Below, piece after piece: positions 1-8,735 of a DNA stretch of 64,000 nt. The translations under genes were made by a program, and so were the position numbers. Origin of the DNA: Gudongella oleilytica (GTDB lineage: Bacteria; Bacillota; Clostridia; Tissierellales; Tissierellaceae); assembly GCF_004101785.1 (NCBI RefSeq), contig NZ_CP035130.1, positions 1,674,001 through 1,738,000 on the forward strand, written 5' to 3'. The notes under the pieces are model-generated. The model worked only from the letters and a program-made list of their open reading frames with translations, was not told the DNA's origin and did not search any database. How positions within the stretch are numbered: the stretch's first letter is position 1; each line of letters begins with the position of its first letter.

Positions 1-82
1 TCATGGCTACCAACTCAACTCTAGTGCCCCGCGGATATTGCTTGCGAATTCTATCAACCGTTTCTTTATTCGGAAACATCAT
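1..82 (-). CDS. DUF4314 family phage protein (5' part only)
   Basis: The reading frame opens with two tandem ATG codons (82-80 and 79-77) behind a GGAGG ribosome site at about 89-93 and runs off the left edge. The visible residues begin MFPNKETVDRIRKQYPRG. This matches the start of the small DUF4314 proteins common next to terminase genes in Firmicutes prophages; their function is unknown. It overlaps the last 17 bases of the upstream phage gene, as expected in a tightly packed late operon. Only 27 codons are visible, so the family call rests on the N-terminus alone. Confidence 0.7.
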   Translation of the reverse strand, partial: MMFPNKETVDRIRKQYPRGTRVELVAM

Positions 83-1022
83 CGCACACCTCCGTGCTTT
101 TCTTGGTGCCGGACTTGAACGCAGAATTTCCGACAAGGTTTTTCAGGAGAATTTTGCGCACCTGTTTATACTCATCCCCGATAAACCCGAGCCGCAACAG
201 AAAGCAGCGGAAGGCGTATTTTTCATTATCGACTGCCTTCTCATGTGCTGTGACTCGTTTTTGCTTTTTGGCTGCTGCACAAAGCGCGCCGATGAAACGG
301 GAGTATGCAGCTACTTCATCGCTTTCGGCCGTGAACTTGAACCACGGAAATTTGAGCGTGGTCTCCGTCCGTTCAACAGGAAGGGCCTCTACGTCAAGGG
401 CTTTCTTGATGAGCTCCGCTTTGCTGGCAATCAGCTTTTCCAGATTGGTGATTCCTTCATCGGTCATAAAGGAGAGTGGCATTTCAATGGTCAGCTGGTC
501 GGATTCATCTGGTTCGGGAACATCGCTAGCCTGCATGCCATTTTCACCCTGCCAGTCCTCGCGGAGAGTACGCCCAAGCCCAAGCTCCTCGCGCTCGTCC
601 ATCCGTAAATCCTCAAAGGCGTGAATGTCATCGCCGCCGTACTGCCCGCGATTTGAGTAGTCGGGTACATTCTCGGCATCGAGCTTCATGCGGCGCATTT
701 CACGCTCAGCCCAAAGCTCAGCTTCACCATTTAACTCTTCAATGGAGGATGTTGCACCCATTCCGCCAAGCCCACTCTCGTAGGTATCGGGTTCATCATA
801 TTCGCGCTCCACCGCTTCAAAACCATGAAGCCCATGCAGGTCAGCCTCGAGGTCAAGATTGTCTGGGCCTTTGACTACGCCGTTTTTATCGATGTGGTAT
901 CTGCCTACCTCGTAGGCGAAGGTCGGCGCTCCAAGATAATTGGTCGGGGCATTCAATTCCTGACTGATCGCTGTTATTAGGGATTTTCGTTCCAGACCCG
1001 TTACGTTGTAGTTGATTTTCAT
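66..1022 (-). CDS. Phage protein of unknown function (often labelled virulence-related)
   Basis: A 318-residue protein beginning MKINYNVTGLERKSLITAIS, preceded by a GGAGG site at about 1031-1035. Proteins with this N-terminus occur in many Firmicutes prophages beside methylase and terminase genes and carry inherited labels such as virulence-related protein, with no proven function. The first 80 residues look like a compact conserved domain with the segment YLGAPTFAYEVG. Residues 60-180 are very acidic and low in order-promoting residues. The C-terminal 130 residues hold a second globular region. It sits between the methyltransferase gene and the DUF4314 gene on the same strand, so it belongs to the packaging-proximal transcript. 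The gene is clearly real, but its function is not known. Confidence 0.75.
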   Translation of the reverse strand: MKINYNVTGLERKSLITAISQELNAPTNYLGAPTFAYEVGRYHIDKNGVVKGPDNLDLEADLHGLHGFEAVEREYDEPDTYESGLGGMGATSSIEELNGEAELWAEREMRRMKLDAENVPDYSNRGQYGGDDIHAFEDLRMDEREELGLGRTLREDWQGENGMQASDVPEPDESDQLTIEMPLSFMTDEGITNLEKLIASKAELIKKALDVEALPVERTETTLKFPWFKFTAESDEVAAYSRFIGALCAAAKKQKRVTAHEKAVDNEKYAFRCFLLRLGFIGDEYKQVRKILLKNLVGNSAFKSGTKKSTEVCDDVSE

Positions 1023-1047
1023 GGTATAAACCTCCGTTTATTCTGGA

Positions 1048-1073
1048 TTCCGAAGGCTTCACACGCCTTCCGG
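1048..1073 (-). other. Intercistronic hairpin
   Basis: GAAGGC (1052-1057) and GCCTTC (1065-1070) pair around a 7-base loop, ahead of the ribosome site of the 318-residue gene. The same hexamer pair forms the inner stem of the two repeated elements at 9510-9588 and 13861-13929, which have longer loops. The remaining spacer (1023-1137) holds no gene that I can see. Confidence 0.4.
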
Positions 1074-1137
1074 TGATTACATTCATCACTCTAAAAGGCT
1101 GTAATAGCAAGTCTTTTGTGTAGTTTTAGATTAATAA

Positions 1138-2391
1138 TTACCTACTCGCGACCTCTTTCACCAAATCAGCATATTTAAGCGTAACGCCTCCTCGCTCACA
1201 GGTAATGTCCTCGCCACCGTTTTGCATGAATTCAGCGTAGCGGCGCAGGATGACGCTTGCGTACTTTTCATCAAGTTCAAGCATAAAACAGGTGCGGTCA
1301 AGTTGCTCGCAGGCAATAAGCGTCGATCCGCTACCGCCGAAGGTATCCAGCACGATTGCGTTGGCTTGACTGCTGTTGGCTATAGGATATGCCAATAAAT
1401 CCAGCGGCTTGCTCGTCGGGTGGTCGGCGTTCTTTTTCGGCTTATCGAAATTCCAAATCGTGGTCTGCTTGCGGTCGGAGTACCACTTATGCTTGGCTGT
1501 ATCCTTGAAAGTGTACAGCACCGGCTCGTGCATCTGTTGATAGTCGCCTCGCCCAAGCACGAGGGAGTTTTTCACCCAGATGCAAGTGGTGGAGTAGTGG
1601 AAGCCAGCGTCCACGCAGGCGCGGAAGAAGTTCACTTTTTCTGAATCCGAATGGAAGCAGTAAAAAGCCCCGCCGTCAGCGAGGTTTTCGTAAAAGCACT
1701 TGAACGACGAGAGCAGGAAGTTGTAGAACTGATCCGCTTTCATGCTGTCGTTTTTAATTTTCAGTCCGCTCGCCGATTCAAAACTGACGTTGTACGGCGG
1801 GTCGGTCAGGACCAGGTTTGCCTTGCGACCGTCCATTAGCTTTTTAACTGTGACTGAATCAGTAGCATCGCCGCAAATCAGCCGGTGACGCCCAAGTGTC
1901 CATACATCGCCGGGCAAAACAAAAGCCGCCTCGGTGAGAGCGGCAGTAAGATCAAAGTCGTCGTCTTGCACGTCGCCGCTATCCGCAGCGAACAGTTTCT
2001 CAATTTCCTCAAGTCCGAAGCCGGTGAGTTCAAGGTCGAAGCCGAGGTCTTTCAATTCTCCGAATTCGATAGCAAGAAGTTCTTCATCCCAGCCAGCGTT
2101 CAAAGCCAGTCTGTTGTCAGCTAAGATGTAGGCGCGTTTTTGAGCATCGGTTAGATGTTCTACAAACACGCAGGGTAATTCCGATAAACCTTCGGCTTTG
2201 GCGGCTAGGACACGCCCATGTCCCGCTATAATGTTCAAATCCTTATCCACAATGATCGGACTCACAAATCCGAACTCACGGAGCGAAGAACGAAGCTGTA
2301 GAATCTGCTCCTTACTGTGGGTGCGGGCGTTCCTTGCATATGGGATTAGGCGGTCAATGTCCACCTTTTCAAATCGTTCTGTAGTTTGCAT
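1138..2391 (-). CDS. ParB-domain DNA methyltransferase (phage)
   Basis: A 417-residue protein. Residues 1-130 form a ParB/Spo0J-type nuclease-like domain with the signature segment AGHGRVLAAKAEG. Residues 165-400 form an N4/N6 amino-methyltransferase with the catalytic motif DPPY in LTDPPYNVSFE (about residue 197) and the AdoMet-binding motif FGGSGST (about 352). DPPY preceding the FGGSG motif fits a beta-class arrangement. Such fusions are common phage enzymes that modify adenine or cytosine in the phage genome, protecting it from host restriction or marking pac sites. It lies just downstream of the small terminase gene (4 bases apart) on the same strand. The target sequence cannot be read from the protein. 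Confidence 0.88.
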   Translation of the reverse strand: MQTTERFEKVDIDRLIPYARNARTHSKEQILQLRSSLREFGFVSPIIVDKDLNIIAGHGRVLAAKAEGLSELPCVFVEHLTDAQKRAYILADNRLALNAGWDEELLAIEFGELKDLGFDLELTGFGLEEIEKLFAADSGDVQDDDFDLTAALTEAAFVLPGDVWTLGRHRLICGDATDSVTVKKLMDGRKANLVLTDPPYNVSFESASGLKIKNDSMKADQFYNFLLSSFKCFYENLADGGAFYCFHSDSEKVNFFRACVDAGFHYSTTCIWVKNSLVLGRGDYQQMHEPVLYTFKDTAKHKWYSDRKQTTIWNFDKPKKNADHPTSKPLDLLAYPIANSSQANAIVLDTFGGSGSTLIACEQLDRTCFMLELDEKYASVILRRYAEFMQNGGEDITCERGGVTLKYADLVKEVASR

Positions 2392-2394
2392 TTA

Positions 2395-2895
2395 TTAAAA
2401 CCCCCTGTTTGTGAGCAGTTCCAAGAAGGCATTCTTCTCTTCATTTTGGTTACTGCTGTAACGGTTGATGATTTGCATGATCAGGTTGAAGTCGGCTTGC
2501 ATCGCTTTGTAATAGCCTGCGCCTGCTGTGACGTAGGGCGACAGCTTCAATTCCTTAGTCATACGTCCGATTTTACGATTCATCGCTTCGCAGGCGAGGA
2601 AGCCCTGCCTGTTCAGCACATAGTCGGTTATCGTCTGCGGCGCGACCAAGCCGTCGCAACCGCGAGCTGCTATGTACTCCTCAATTTCTTTTCGAAGAAT
2701 ATCTGCTGAGGGTACTTCCTTTTCGCATTCCTTCATTGCCATGGAGAAATACTCGGTCATGACATTTTGCGATGCTATCTTTTTGGCAGCCGGCTTTGGT
2801 TTTGTTATGCTGACTGTCGGTTTGCCTTCAAGTTTTTTGTCTATTGGATTTTTCCGAGGACGGCCTGCCCCCGGACGGTAGCCTCCGCTGGGCAT
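2395..2895 (-). CDS. Phage terminase small subunit, P27 family
   Basis: The start is taken at the ATG at 2895, giving MPSGGYRPGAGRPRKNP, because GAGGTGA lies 7-13 bases upstream; a longer open frame to 2994 begins with low-complexity lysine/asparagine residues and lacks a site. The 166-residue product has the GGYRPGAGRPRK basic arm typical of P27-type small terminases, followed by a helical region. Small terminases recognise phage DNA and load the large terminase for packaging. HNH nuclease, small terminase and (off the edge) large terminase is the usual order, and the HNH gene is immediately upstream here. Confidence 0.85.
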   Translation of the reverse strand: MPSGGYRPGAGRPRKNPIDKKLEGKPTVSITKPKPAAKKIASQNVMTEYFSMAMKECEKEVPSADILRKEIEEYIAARGCDGLVAPQTITDYVLNRQGFLACEAMNRKIGRMTKELKLSPYVTAGAGYYKAMQADFNLIMQIINRYSSNQNEEKNAFLELLTNRGF

Positions 2896-3007
2896 TTGCG
2901 TCACCTCATTTTGATTTTGATTTTCCGTTTTGATTTTTTGATTTTTGATTTTTGAAAAATTCACACGAAAGGTCGCGCCCGTTCTCCAGCACATAGATCA
3001 CAGAGAT

Positions 3008-3385
3008 TCAGACCGCCCCTCCGTGTTGATGGTTATGCCAGCGATCGCCTCGCCCCGCATGGATTTGTGCGTGACAAGACTTACATAAAGCTATAAGATT
3101 GCTGCGTGCATGCGTGCCACCTTCAGCAAGAGGAACAATATGATGGACCTCTTCAATCGGCACCAGCTTGCCTTGCTCCAGGCACTTCTCACAGAGAGGA
3201 TGTTCCTTCGCATAACTGTCGCGGATGCGTTTCCATGCTCGTCCATACCTACGGCGTACAGCAGGAGCTCTGTCATACTTCTCGTAGCGAGCGTTTTCTT
3301 TTTTCTCATGCTCCTGACAAAATCTTCGGTCCGTCAAATTTGGACAACCGGGATAAGCACAAGGTCGCTTTGGTTTATATGGCAT
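3008..3385 (-). CDS. Phage HNH endonuclease
   Basis: A 125-residue protein with a Cys-rich N-terminus (CAYPGC, then CQEH) and a classical HNH core: C-x2-C in CEKC, the HH of EVHHIVPLAEGG at about residue 83, the N of RSNLIALC, and the zinc ligands CKSCH. HNH proteins next to terminase genes assist DNA cleavage during headful or cos packaging in many siphophages. The gene starts the packaging block after a hairpin at 3413-3442 and precedes the small terminase on the same strand. Confidence 0.9.
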   Translation of the reverse strand: MPYKPKRPCAYPGCPNLTDRRFCQEHEKKENARYEKYDRAPAVRRRYGRAWKRIRDSYAKEHPLCEKCLEQGKLVPIEEVHHIVPLAEGGTHARSNLIALCKSCHAQIHAGRGDRWHNHQHGGAV

Positions 3386-3412
3386 GAGTTCACCTCACTT
3401 TCTGGGCATAAC

Positions 3413-3442
3413 AAAAGCCACCCCAGATTTCTCCAAGGTGGC
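3413..3442 (-). terminator. Hairpin with short U-tract between early and packaging genes
   Basis: GCCACC (3417-3422) pairs with GGTGGC (3437-3442). On the minus strand the stem is followed by TTTTGTT. It lies between the ArpU-like regulator and the HNH gene, where phage early transcription would end and late transcription begin. The U-tract is short, so read-through is likely. The surrounding spacer (3386-3518) is A+T-rich with no gene. Confidence 0.5.
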
Positions 3443-3518
3443 CTTCTGTATTTTATTTCGCTATTGTAATACTATCAAAAGAAACTATGAACATCTACTA
3501 ACATTTCCTATCATATTT

Positions 3519-3929
3519 TCATGCACGGGTGGAAATTCTTGCAATAGCCTTGTCTCTGATGCGGTAGATATGCTGGATACTGTAATCCATATCAACAGCG
3601 ATCTGCTCCCATGTTTCAAAGCAAAGATAGCGTTTTTCAAGCAGCGTTTGATATTCCGTATTGTCAACCGTTTTAATAAGGGCTACGATTTCACGCTTAA
3701 GGTCAACGAGACAGTCGATATCCCGATTGATCTCAGCTTGAAGATCAATTATTTTTGTAACAGCATCCGCCATTGTGGAAGTTGCATTGTTAGGGTTCTT
3801 TGGCATGCCCGTAAGTGTTGACGTTGCCTTTTCAGCAAGATCGTTGAGTGAAGCAACTTGCTCCAGCTTGCTTGTTATGCGTTGGTCTAGGCGATAAGCC
3901 TGTCCCAGATATTCTTTTACCGTCATCAT
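3519..3929 (-). CDS. DUF1492/ArpU-like phage regulator
   Basis: A 136-residue protein. The N-terminal 100 residues are predicted coiled coil (LDQRITSKLEQVASLND and onward). The C-terminal 45 residues resemble a sigma region 4 helix-turn-helix (YLCFETWEQIAVDMDYS, then IYRIRDKAIARI). DUF1492/ArpU proteins are thought to control late transcription in phages of Gram-positive bacteria. Its position directly ahead of the packaging block fits that role. It overlaps the 72-residue gene upstream by 4 bases. The first ATG at 3929 is followed by a second at 3926; either could be used. Confidence 0.75.
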   Translation of the reverse strand: MMTVKEYLGQAYRLDQRITSKLEQVASLNDLAEKATSTLTGMPKNPNNATSTMADAVTKIIDLQAEINRDIDCLVDLKREIVALIKTVDNTEYQTLLEKRYLCFETWEQIAVDMDYSIQHIYRIRDKAIARISTRA

Positions 3930-4144
3930 ATAACCTCCTCCTTGAGTTTTCGGATAAGTATTTCTGCGTCAATAGAGGAAAGCTCCGTGCACCAGTCGGA
4001 ACGGAAGAATCGCTCGACCTCTATTTTTGTATATAAAGCAGTCTCGTTGCGGGGATGTTTCTTCAGCCTTTTTAGCGCATTGCGGTAATCCTTGACCGCT
4101 TGCAAAATGATTGCATTTGCCAATCTTTCGTATGAGTCGTTCAT
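3926..4144 (-). CDS. Small phage protein of unknown function
   Basis: A 72-residue, mostly helical protein beginning MNDSYERLANAIILQAVKDY, with a basic stretch at residues 20-32. It overlaps the helicase gene upstream by 4 bases and the ArpU-like gene downstream by 4 bases, which is translational coupling and supports it as a real gene. Short proteins with this N-terminus commonly follow the SNF2 helicase in Firmicutes prophages. No function is known to me. Confidence 0.7.
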   Translation of the reverse strand: MNDSYERLANAIILQAVKDYRNALKRLKKHPRNETALYTKIEVERFFRSDWCTELSSIDAEILIRKLKEEVI

Positions 4145-5502
4145 GCATTTTTTCTCCTTTCCGTCAGGTTCGCTTTGACCGCAGCAATCAGCGCAGCCTG
4201 GATATTATCTTTAAGCCGCAGGGCCTTCATGACCTGCTCGTCAATCGTGTCCTTTGCGATGATATGGTGAATAATAACGGTATCCTTTTGGCCCTGTCGC
4301 CAGAGCCGGGCATTGGTTTGCTGATAAAGCTCCAAGCTCCAGGTAAGTGAGAACCATACAAGGGTGGAACCGCCTGCCTGCAGGTTCAAGCCGTGGCCAG
4401 CAGACGCCGGATGGATCACTGCAATGGGTATCTCACCATTGTTCCATCGACGGATACTATCAGCTGAATCCAAACGCTCGGCAGGGAAGCGCTCCAGTAT
4501 CCTCTCAAGGTCATGCTTGAACCAGTAAGCGATAAGTACAGGCTTGCCATTGGCGGCTTCAATCAGATCCTCCAGGGCATCCAGCTTACGGTCATGCAGG
4601 TGGGCTAGCCCGTGGTCCTCATCATAGACCGCACCGTTTGCCATCTGAAGCAGCTTCCCTGAAAGGGCTGCAGAATTAGCTGCATCAATCTCCTTCTCCT
4701 TAAGGGACAACACCATATCATCCTTCATGGTTTTATAGTGCTTTTCCTCAGTAGCTGACATCTGGACGAAGACCTCGTTCATTATTAGTTCTGGTAGCCT
4801 CAAATGGTCAGTACCCTTCATAGAGATGGTGATGTCTGAGATCAAGCGATAGATAGCTTCCTCAGCACCCGGCTTTGGCTTATAGGAAAACACCATTTGA
4901 GCGTTTCGCTTATCGGGGACAAAGAAGGTGGACCGATAGTTACCGATAAAGCGACCCAGGCGCTGCCCCATGTCCAGTAATCTGAACTCTGCCCATAAAT
5001 CCATCAATCCGTTACTGGAAGGAGTCCCCGTAAGCCCGACAATCCGCTTCACACTGGGTCGCACCTTCATAAGGCTCTTAAACCGCTTTGCCTGATGGGA
5101 TTTGAAGGAGGACAGCTCATCGACCACCACCATGTCATAGTCAAAGGGCAAACCGCTTTTCGTGACCAGCCATTCGACATTTTCGCGGTTAATGAGGTGT
5201 ACCTGCACCTTTTGCAGCAGTGCTGCTTTCCGCTCTTGCTCGCTTCCAACCGCAACCGCATAGGTTAAGCCGCATAGATGCTCCCATTTTTCAATTTCAG
5301 CAGGCCATGTATCCCGAGCCACTCTGAGGGGTGCGATAACCAGCACCTTTCGAATCAGGAAGCTGTCGAGTGTCAGGTCGAAAATGGCAGTCAGTGCGAT
5401 TACACTTTTGCCAAGACCACAATCAAGGAAAAGTGCAGCGATTGGATGGGAAAGAAGATAATCTATCGAGTGTTTCTGATAGTCATGAGGTTCGTATTTC
5501 AT
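4141..5502 (-). CDS. Phage SNF2-family DEAD/DEAH-box helicase
   Basis: A 453-residue superfamily 2 ATPase. The Walker A segment is DCGLGKSVIAL (about residues 28-38). The Walker B motif is the variant VVDELSSFKS, with DELS in place of DEAH. Motif III is TGTPSSNGLMDLW. The C-terminal lobe holds HPASAGHGLNLQAGG and the arginine-finger motif QTNARLWRQGQKD. Such helicases are standard replication or recombination genes of these phages. It overlaps VRR-NUC upstream by 20 bases, so nuclease and helicase are probably coupled in expression and perhaps in action. Confidence 0.9.
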   Translation of the reverse strand: MKYEPHDYQKHSIDYLLSHPIAALFLDCGLGKSVIALTAIFDLTLDSFLIRKVLVIAPLRVARDTWPAEIEKWEHLCGLTYAVAVGSEQERKAALLQKVQVHLINRENVEWLVTKSGLPFDYDMVVVDELSSFKSHQAKRFKSLMKVRPSVKRIVGLTGTPSSNGLMDLWAEFRLLDMGQRLGRFIGNYRSTFFVPDKRNAQMVFSYKPKPGAEEAIYRLISDITISMKGTDHLRLPELIMNEVFVQMSATEEKHYKTMKDDMVLSLKEKEIDAANSAALSGKLLQMANGAVYDEDHGLAHLHDRKLDALEDLIEAANGKPVLIAYWFKHDLERILERFPAERLDSADSIRRWNNGEIPIAVIHPASAGHGLNLQAGGSTLVWFSLTWSLELYQQTNARLWRQGQKDTVIIHHIIAKDTIDEQVMKALRLKDNIQAALIAAVKANLTERRKNA

Positions 5503-5764
5503 CGATCATCCCTCCAATCAACCCTTCATCGTCCAATACAAATACCAGAAAGCCCAAGGCCCTTAACAGCTCATGCCTTCTCATCTGCAAAGGTCGTGGT
5601 TTACAGCCCATCGCCTTAACCTCAACGAAGGCTATTTTTGCACCCGGTAAAAGAAGAAGTCGGTCTGGCATTCCATCAAAGCCAGGCGAAACCAGCTTCA
5701 CGGCAATTCCACCGACAGCCTTCACCGCCCGGACCAGTTTTTGCTCTATTAATTTTTCACGCAT
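5483..5764 (-). CDS. VRR-NUC domain nuclease (phage)
   Basis: The start at 5764 (MREKLIEQKLVRAVKAVGG) is chosen because AAGGAGG lies at 5770-5776. The 93-residue product contains the nuclease residues of the VRR-NUC fold: GMPDRLLLLPG with the catalytic D, and FVEVKA with the E-x-K pair. It is a stand-alone PD-(D/E)XK nuclease of the type seen in phage replication modules, probably resolving branched DNA. It is followed by the SNF2 helicase gene, overlapping it. Confidence 0.88.
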   Translation of the reverse strand: MREKLIEQKLVRAVKAVGGIAVKLVSPGFDGMPDRLLLLPGAKIAFVEVKAMGCKPRPLQMRRHELLRALGFLVFVLDDEGLIGGMIDEIRTS

Positions 5765-5985
5765 AAGAACCTCCTTGTGCCCATGTCTATGCCCAAGCAC
5801 TTAAAACTCTTACGCGCGTATATGCGCTTATACGTGCCTATTACTCCTTTACTACTTATAACTACAACATTGAATAGATGAGTTATCGGCACAATAGGAA
5901 CAAGCACGCCTTGAACCCAGGCATATGAAGGGCTTGCGACTTTGCCCATCTTACGTGCCTTACTACTGATAAGCTTAACTGGCAT
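5749..5985 (-). CDS. Small open reading frame between vapE and VRR-NUC, doubtful
   Basis: A 78-codon frame starting MPVKLISSKARKMGKVASP with GAGGTG 7 bases upstream, just after the vapE stop. The first 25 residues look protein-like and basic. From about residue 27 onward the sequence is irregular and A+T-rich, and the frame overlaps the VRR-NUC start. It may be a real small gene that has lost its original 3' part, or chance. No family recognised. Confidence 0.35.
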   Translation of the reverse strand: MPVKLISSKARKMGKVASPSYAWVQGVLVPIVPITHLFNVVVISSKGVIGTYKRIYARKSFKCLGIDMGTRRFLCVKN

Positions 5986-5988
5986 GCG

Positions 5989-8322
5989 CTACACCTCGTC
6001 TTCCAAGCGGACGAACACCCGCTGAGGACCATAAAGCGGCACATGTTTTTTGCCCGTCTTGTTGCCGTCAAACTTTCTCCAGCCGCCAATCTTATTCAGG
6101 ATGCCTTCAATTTCATAGGAGTCACCCTTCCTAATCGATTCGCGGGCCTTGCAGAAGCACTCGCACCAGATCTCCATGACGCAGACCTGGTTTCGTTTGA
6201 CACTGCCAGCCTTAAGCGGCTCGCCAAACTCGCCACCGTTGAGATGATTACGACGCTGATACAGGTCTAGCTTGTCCCAACCATCCGGCAGCATGACCTC
6301 CAGGTATTCAGCAACCAGACCCTCGCGGTCGTCACTTTCCATCGCATCCCGCTGCTGCGTGACAGCTTCCTCGGCCAGAGCACCCTTAAGGAAAAGCTCC
6401 TCATGAGCCTTGTAGCGCTCAATTGCCTCAGCCCAGATCTGATCCACCTCAGAAAGCTCCCAGGCATAATGCTTGCCATGACCCATGACACGCACAGGCC
6501 AGAACCGACGATTACCCGTGATATCCCGGAGGAAGCCGCCATCAGAGTTGGTGGTGCCAACGATAATGCAGGAGCGCGGATGGCTCTCCACCGAAACGCC
6601 ATAGGACTGTCGATATTTGTCGTCAGTGCGCGTAATGAACGACTTCACTGTTTCCACATCCATCTTTTTGATGCCAGCCAGCTCTCCGAGCTCTAAGATC
6701 CAATAGCCCTGAAGCTTCTCCGGTGCAGTTTTATCCTTCATATCCGAGATGGAAAGTGAGTCGGAATACCATGGACCGCCCAGTCTGGAAAATAGCGTAG
6801 ACTTGCCGATACCCTGGGAGCCGTTCAGAACTAAGATGGAGTCGAATTTTGTCCCCGGCCGGTAGATCCGGGCCACCGCTGCCACCAGCGTTTTTCGCGT
6901 AACCGCTCGGACGTAGGGTGTATCGTCGGCACCAAGATAGTCAATCAGCAGTGTGTCTAACCGCTCTACTCCATCCCACTTGAGAGTGCTGAGATAGTTT
7001 TTAATCGGGTGATACAGCCGTTCCACCGATACCACACCCAGAAGCGCATCCTTGAACTTGGTTGGTGACCAGATCCCATAGCTGCGCTCAAAATAGAGCT
7101 TAGCGCAAGCCAGGTCAGTGTCACTCCAGCCGGGCTTGACCTGCGGCCACGGCAGCTCGCTGATGACGTCAATCAGGTTCTTGAACTGGTTGAACACGAT
7201 GGGCTGCAGTGCCGGGTCATATCGCAGAATGGTAGAAATGTTGGAAAGCGTATCCTTGATCTTCCCGTTCTTTTCAAGCTCCAGCCGACCTTGCCAATCC
7301 TCTTCCTCGGAGAACTCCTCCTCGAGCTGGAGCTTTCTTTCCTGGGTAAGCTGTGCCTTCACCCGAGCATCCTTCACAGCAAATTCAGACATTGCCTTAA
7401 AGGATGCCTTTTCCTCAAGCTCTGCATATTTATGGAGCCGAACTAGATCAAAGGCATTTAGGAGCTTCCCGCAAACCGGATCTGTTGCATGGTGGGAATA
7501 AGCAAACTTGCCTCCGTAAACAACCACACCGGCACTGGAGTCGGCCGGAATATAGTCAAACCTGCCCTCCATCGCAGAGGGCTCATAAACCTCCGGTAAA
7601 AACTCGGCAATGGCATCCTCTATGGAGTAAGCCCTGCAAAACGCTCCAATTACTCCGCTTTTTTCGAGTGGGTCCTTTTGTTGTTTCAAGCTATGCTGGA
7701 TAACCTCCGATTGCCGTTTTGAGGTCGGCCACATGGAGGTATCACGCCAATCGGCGTATTTTGATAGGTAGGTATCCGGATCAAGCAAGGAACCGTCCTT
7801 TTCCTGGAACACAAACTCTCCGTCCGATGGCGTGGAGGGCCAGTACATCAAGCGAGATGGCTCATAGGTGGTATCATCAAACATGTCGATGCCAATTTCC
7901 TTGGCCACCATGCGGCCCAGAGCCGGATATTCGTCTTCACTGACATCACGGGCCAGCGGGATGACCAAACGAAGACGATGAGCCTCCGGTGTATGCTTAT
8001 GAGTGGAATACAGGCAGCATGCCCAGTCATAGAGGGACTCAAGCTGCGCCCAGGTGTCCGGCGTTGCATAGTCCATATCCAAAGTAAGCATCGATCGGCA
8101 AATCACATAACCATTTCTGCGCTTACCTTCCCGGAGTGCACCACCTACGAAACCACCGATGTCCTTGATGGAATCCTGACGAGCCTTAGTCATCTTGCGA
8201 AACTCTGATACTGTCTCAGTGGTACGCTTCGTGGTGCGAACCGTGTCCTTGAAGGCTGGCCAGGTAATCTCCTTGTTCTTCCACTTTTTATCCATACGGC
8301 TATTGCCGACAGCAAGCTTCAT
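5989..8322 (-). CDS. VapE-family primase-helicase (phage replication)
   Basis: A 777-residue two-part replication protein. Residues 60-200 resemble an archaeo-eukaryotic primase-polymerase domain, with the metal-binding LTLDMDYA (about 80-87) and the basic segment HRLRLVIPL. Residues 400-680 are a VapE-type helicase domain with Walker A LNGSQGIGKSTLFSRL (about 505) and ILELGELAG as Walker B, followed by a sensor segment IIVGTTNSDGGFL. Proteins of this kind prime and unwind phage or island DNA. Its start overlaps the stop of the gene upstream by 4 bases. It is the largest gene of the early operon. Confidence 0.92.
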   Translation of the reverse strand: MKLAVGNSRMDKKWKNKEITWPAFKDTVRTTKRTTETVSEFRKMTKARQDSIKDIGGFVGGALREGKRRNGYVICRSMLTLDMDYATPDTWAQLESLYDWACCLYSTHKHTPEAHRLRLVIPLARDVSEDEYPALGRMVAKEIGIDMFDDTTYEPSRLMYWPSTPSDGEFVFQEKDGSLLDPDTYLSKYADWRDTSMWPTSKRQSEVIQHSLKQQKDPLEKSGVIGAFCRAYSIEDAIAEFLPEVYEPSAMEGRFDYIPADSSAGVVVYGGKFAYSHHATDPVCGKLLNAFDLVRLHKYAELEEKASFKAMSEFAVKDARVKAQLTQERKLQLEEEFSEEEDWQGRLELEKNGKIKDTLSNISTILRYDPALQPIVFNQFKNLIDVISELPWPQVKPGWSDTDLACAKLYFERSYGIWSPTKFKDALLGVVSVERLYHPIKNYLSTLKWDGVERLDTLLIDYLGADDTPYVRAVTRKTLVAAVARIYRPGTKFDSILVLNGSQGIGKSTLFSRLGGPWYSDSLSISDMKDKTAPEKLQGYWILELGELAGIKKMDVETVKSFITRTDDKYRQSYGVSVESHPRSCIIVGTTNSDGGFLRDITGNRRFWPVRVMGHGKHYAWELSEVDQIWAEAIERYKAHEELFLKGALAEEAVTQQRDAMESDDREGLVAEYLEVMLPDGWDKLDLYQRRNHLNGGEFGEPLKAGSVKRNQVCVMEIWCECFCKARESIRKGDSYEIEGILNKIGGWRKFDGNKTGKKHVPLYGPQRVFVRLEDEV

Positions 8323-8735
8323 TCAAATTCCTCCTCACACTTGTCGTTGAAACGCCGGATGGGTATGCCGCGCTTTTTTGCCTTGGCGATTTCCCGCGAC
8401 ATGCCAGCTGATATATGGCGACCGAACACCCAAAGCTCGTCGCATTTCCCGAGCCAGACCAGCCCGAAAAACAACCCAAGCTCCCGCTCGGTAAGGTCAT
8501 TTTCATCCAGCACCTGCGGATAAAGCAGGTGGGGAGCGAAGGGAATCGCCCCACTTACCACCGCAAAACGTGTGTACCGGATAGCCCTCATGGTGTTTGT
8601 TTCAATATCTCCGGCAAAGGGTGAGCAGATGAACACGCAGGGCTTCCATGCTTTCGCTTTTTCCTCCCGAGCTACAGCCGCTAAAGCATCGGCAGCTGTT
8701 GGGTCGGGGTAGTGCTCTGCGTTAAATCTGTCCAT
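8319..8735 (-). CDS. DUF4406/DUF7768-type nucleoside deoxyribosyltransferase-like protein
   Basis: The start at 8735 (MDRFNAEHYPDPTAADAL) is chosen because GGAGGTGG lies 6-13 bases upstream; it overlaps the antirepressor end by 14 bases. The 138-residue product carries VFICSPFAGDIETNTMRAIRY and later CDELWVFGRHISAGMSREI, the pattern of small Rossmann-like proteins related to nucleoside 2-deoxyribosyltransferases (DUF4406). Such proteins are frequent in phage replication regions, and a role in nucleotide metabolism is assumed rather than shown. Confidence 0.75.
   Translation of the reverse strand: MDRFNAEHYPDPTAADALAAVAREEKAKAWKPCVFICSPFAGDIETNTMRAIRYTRFAVVSGAIPFAPHLLYPQVLDENDLTERELGLFFGLVWLGKCDELWVFGRHISAGMSREIAKAKKRGIPIRRFNDKCEEEFE

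Noticed and set aside
94-624. A 176-codon frame on the plus strand opposite the 318-residue phage gene.
   Set aside because: It lies wholly antisense to a well-supported gene, lacks a ribosome site, and its Ser/Arg-rich composition is that of a shadow frame.
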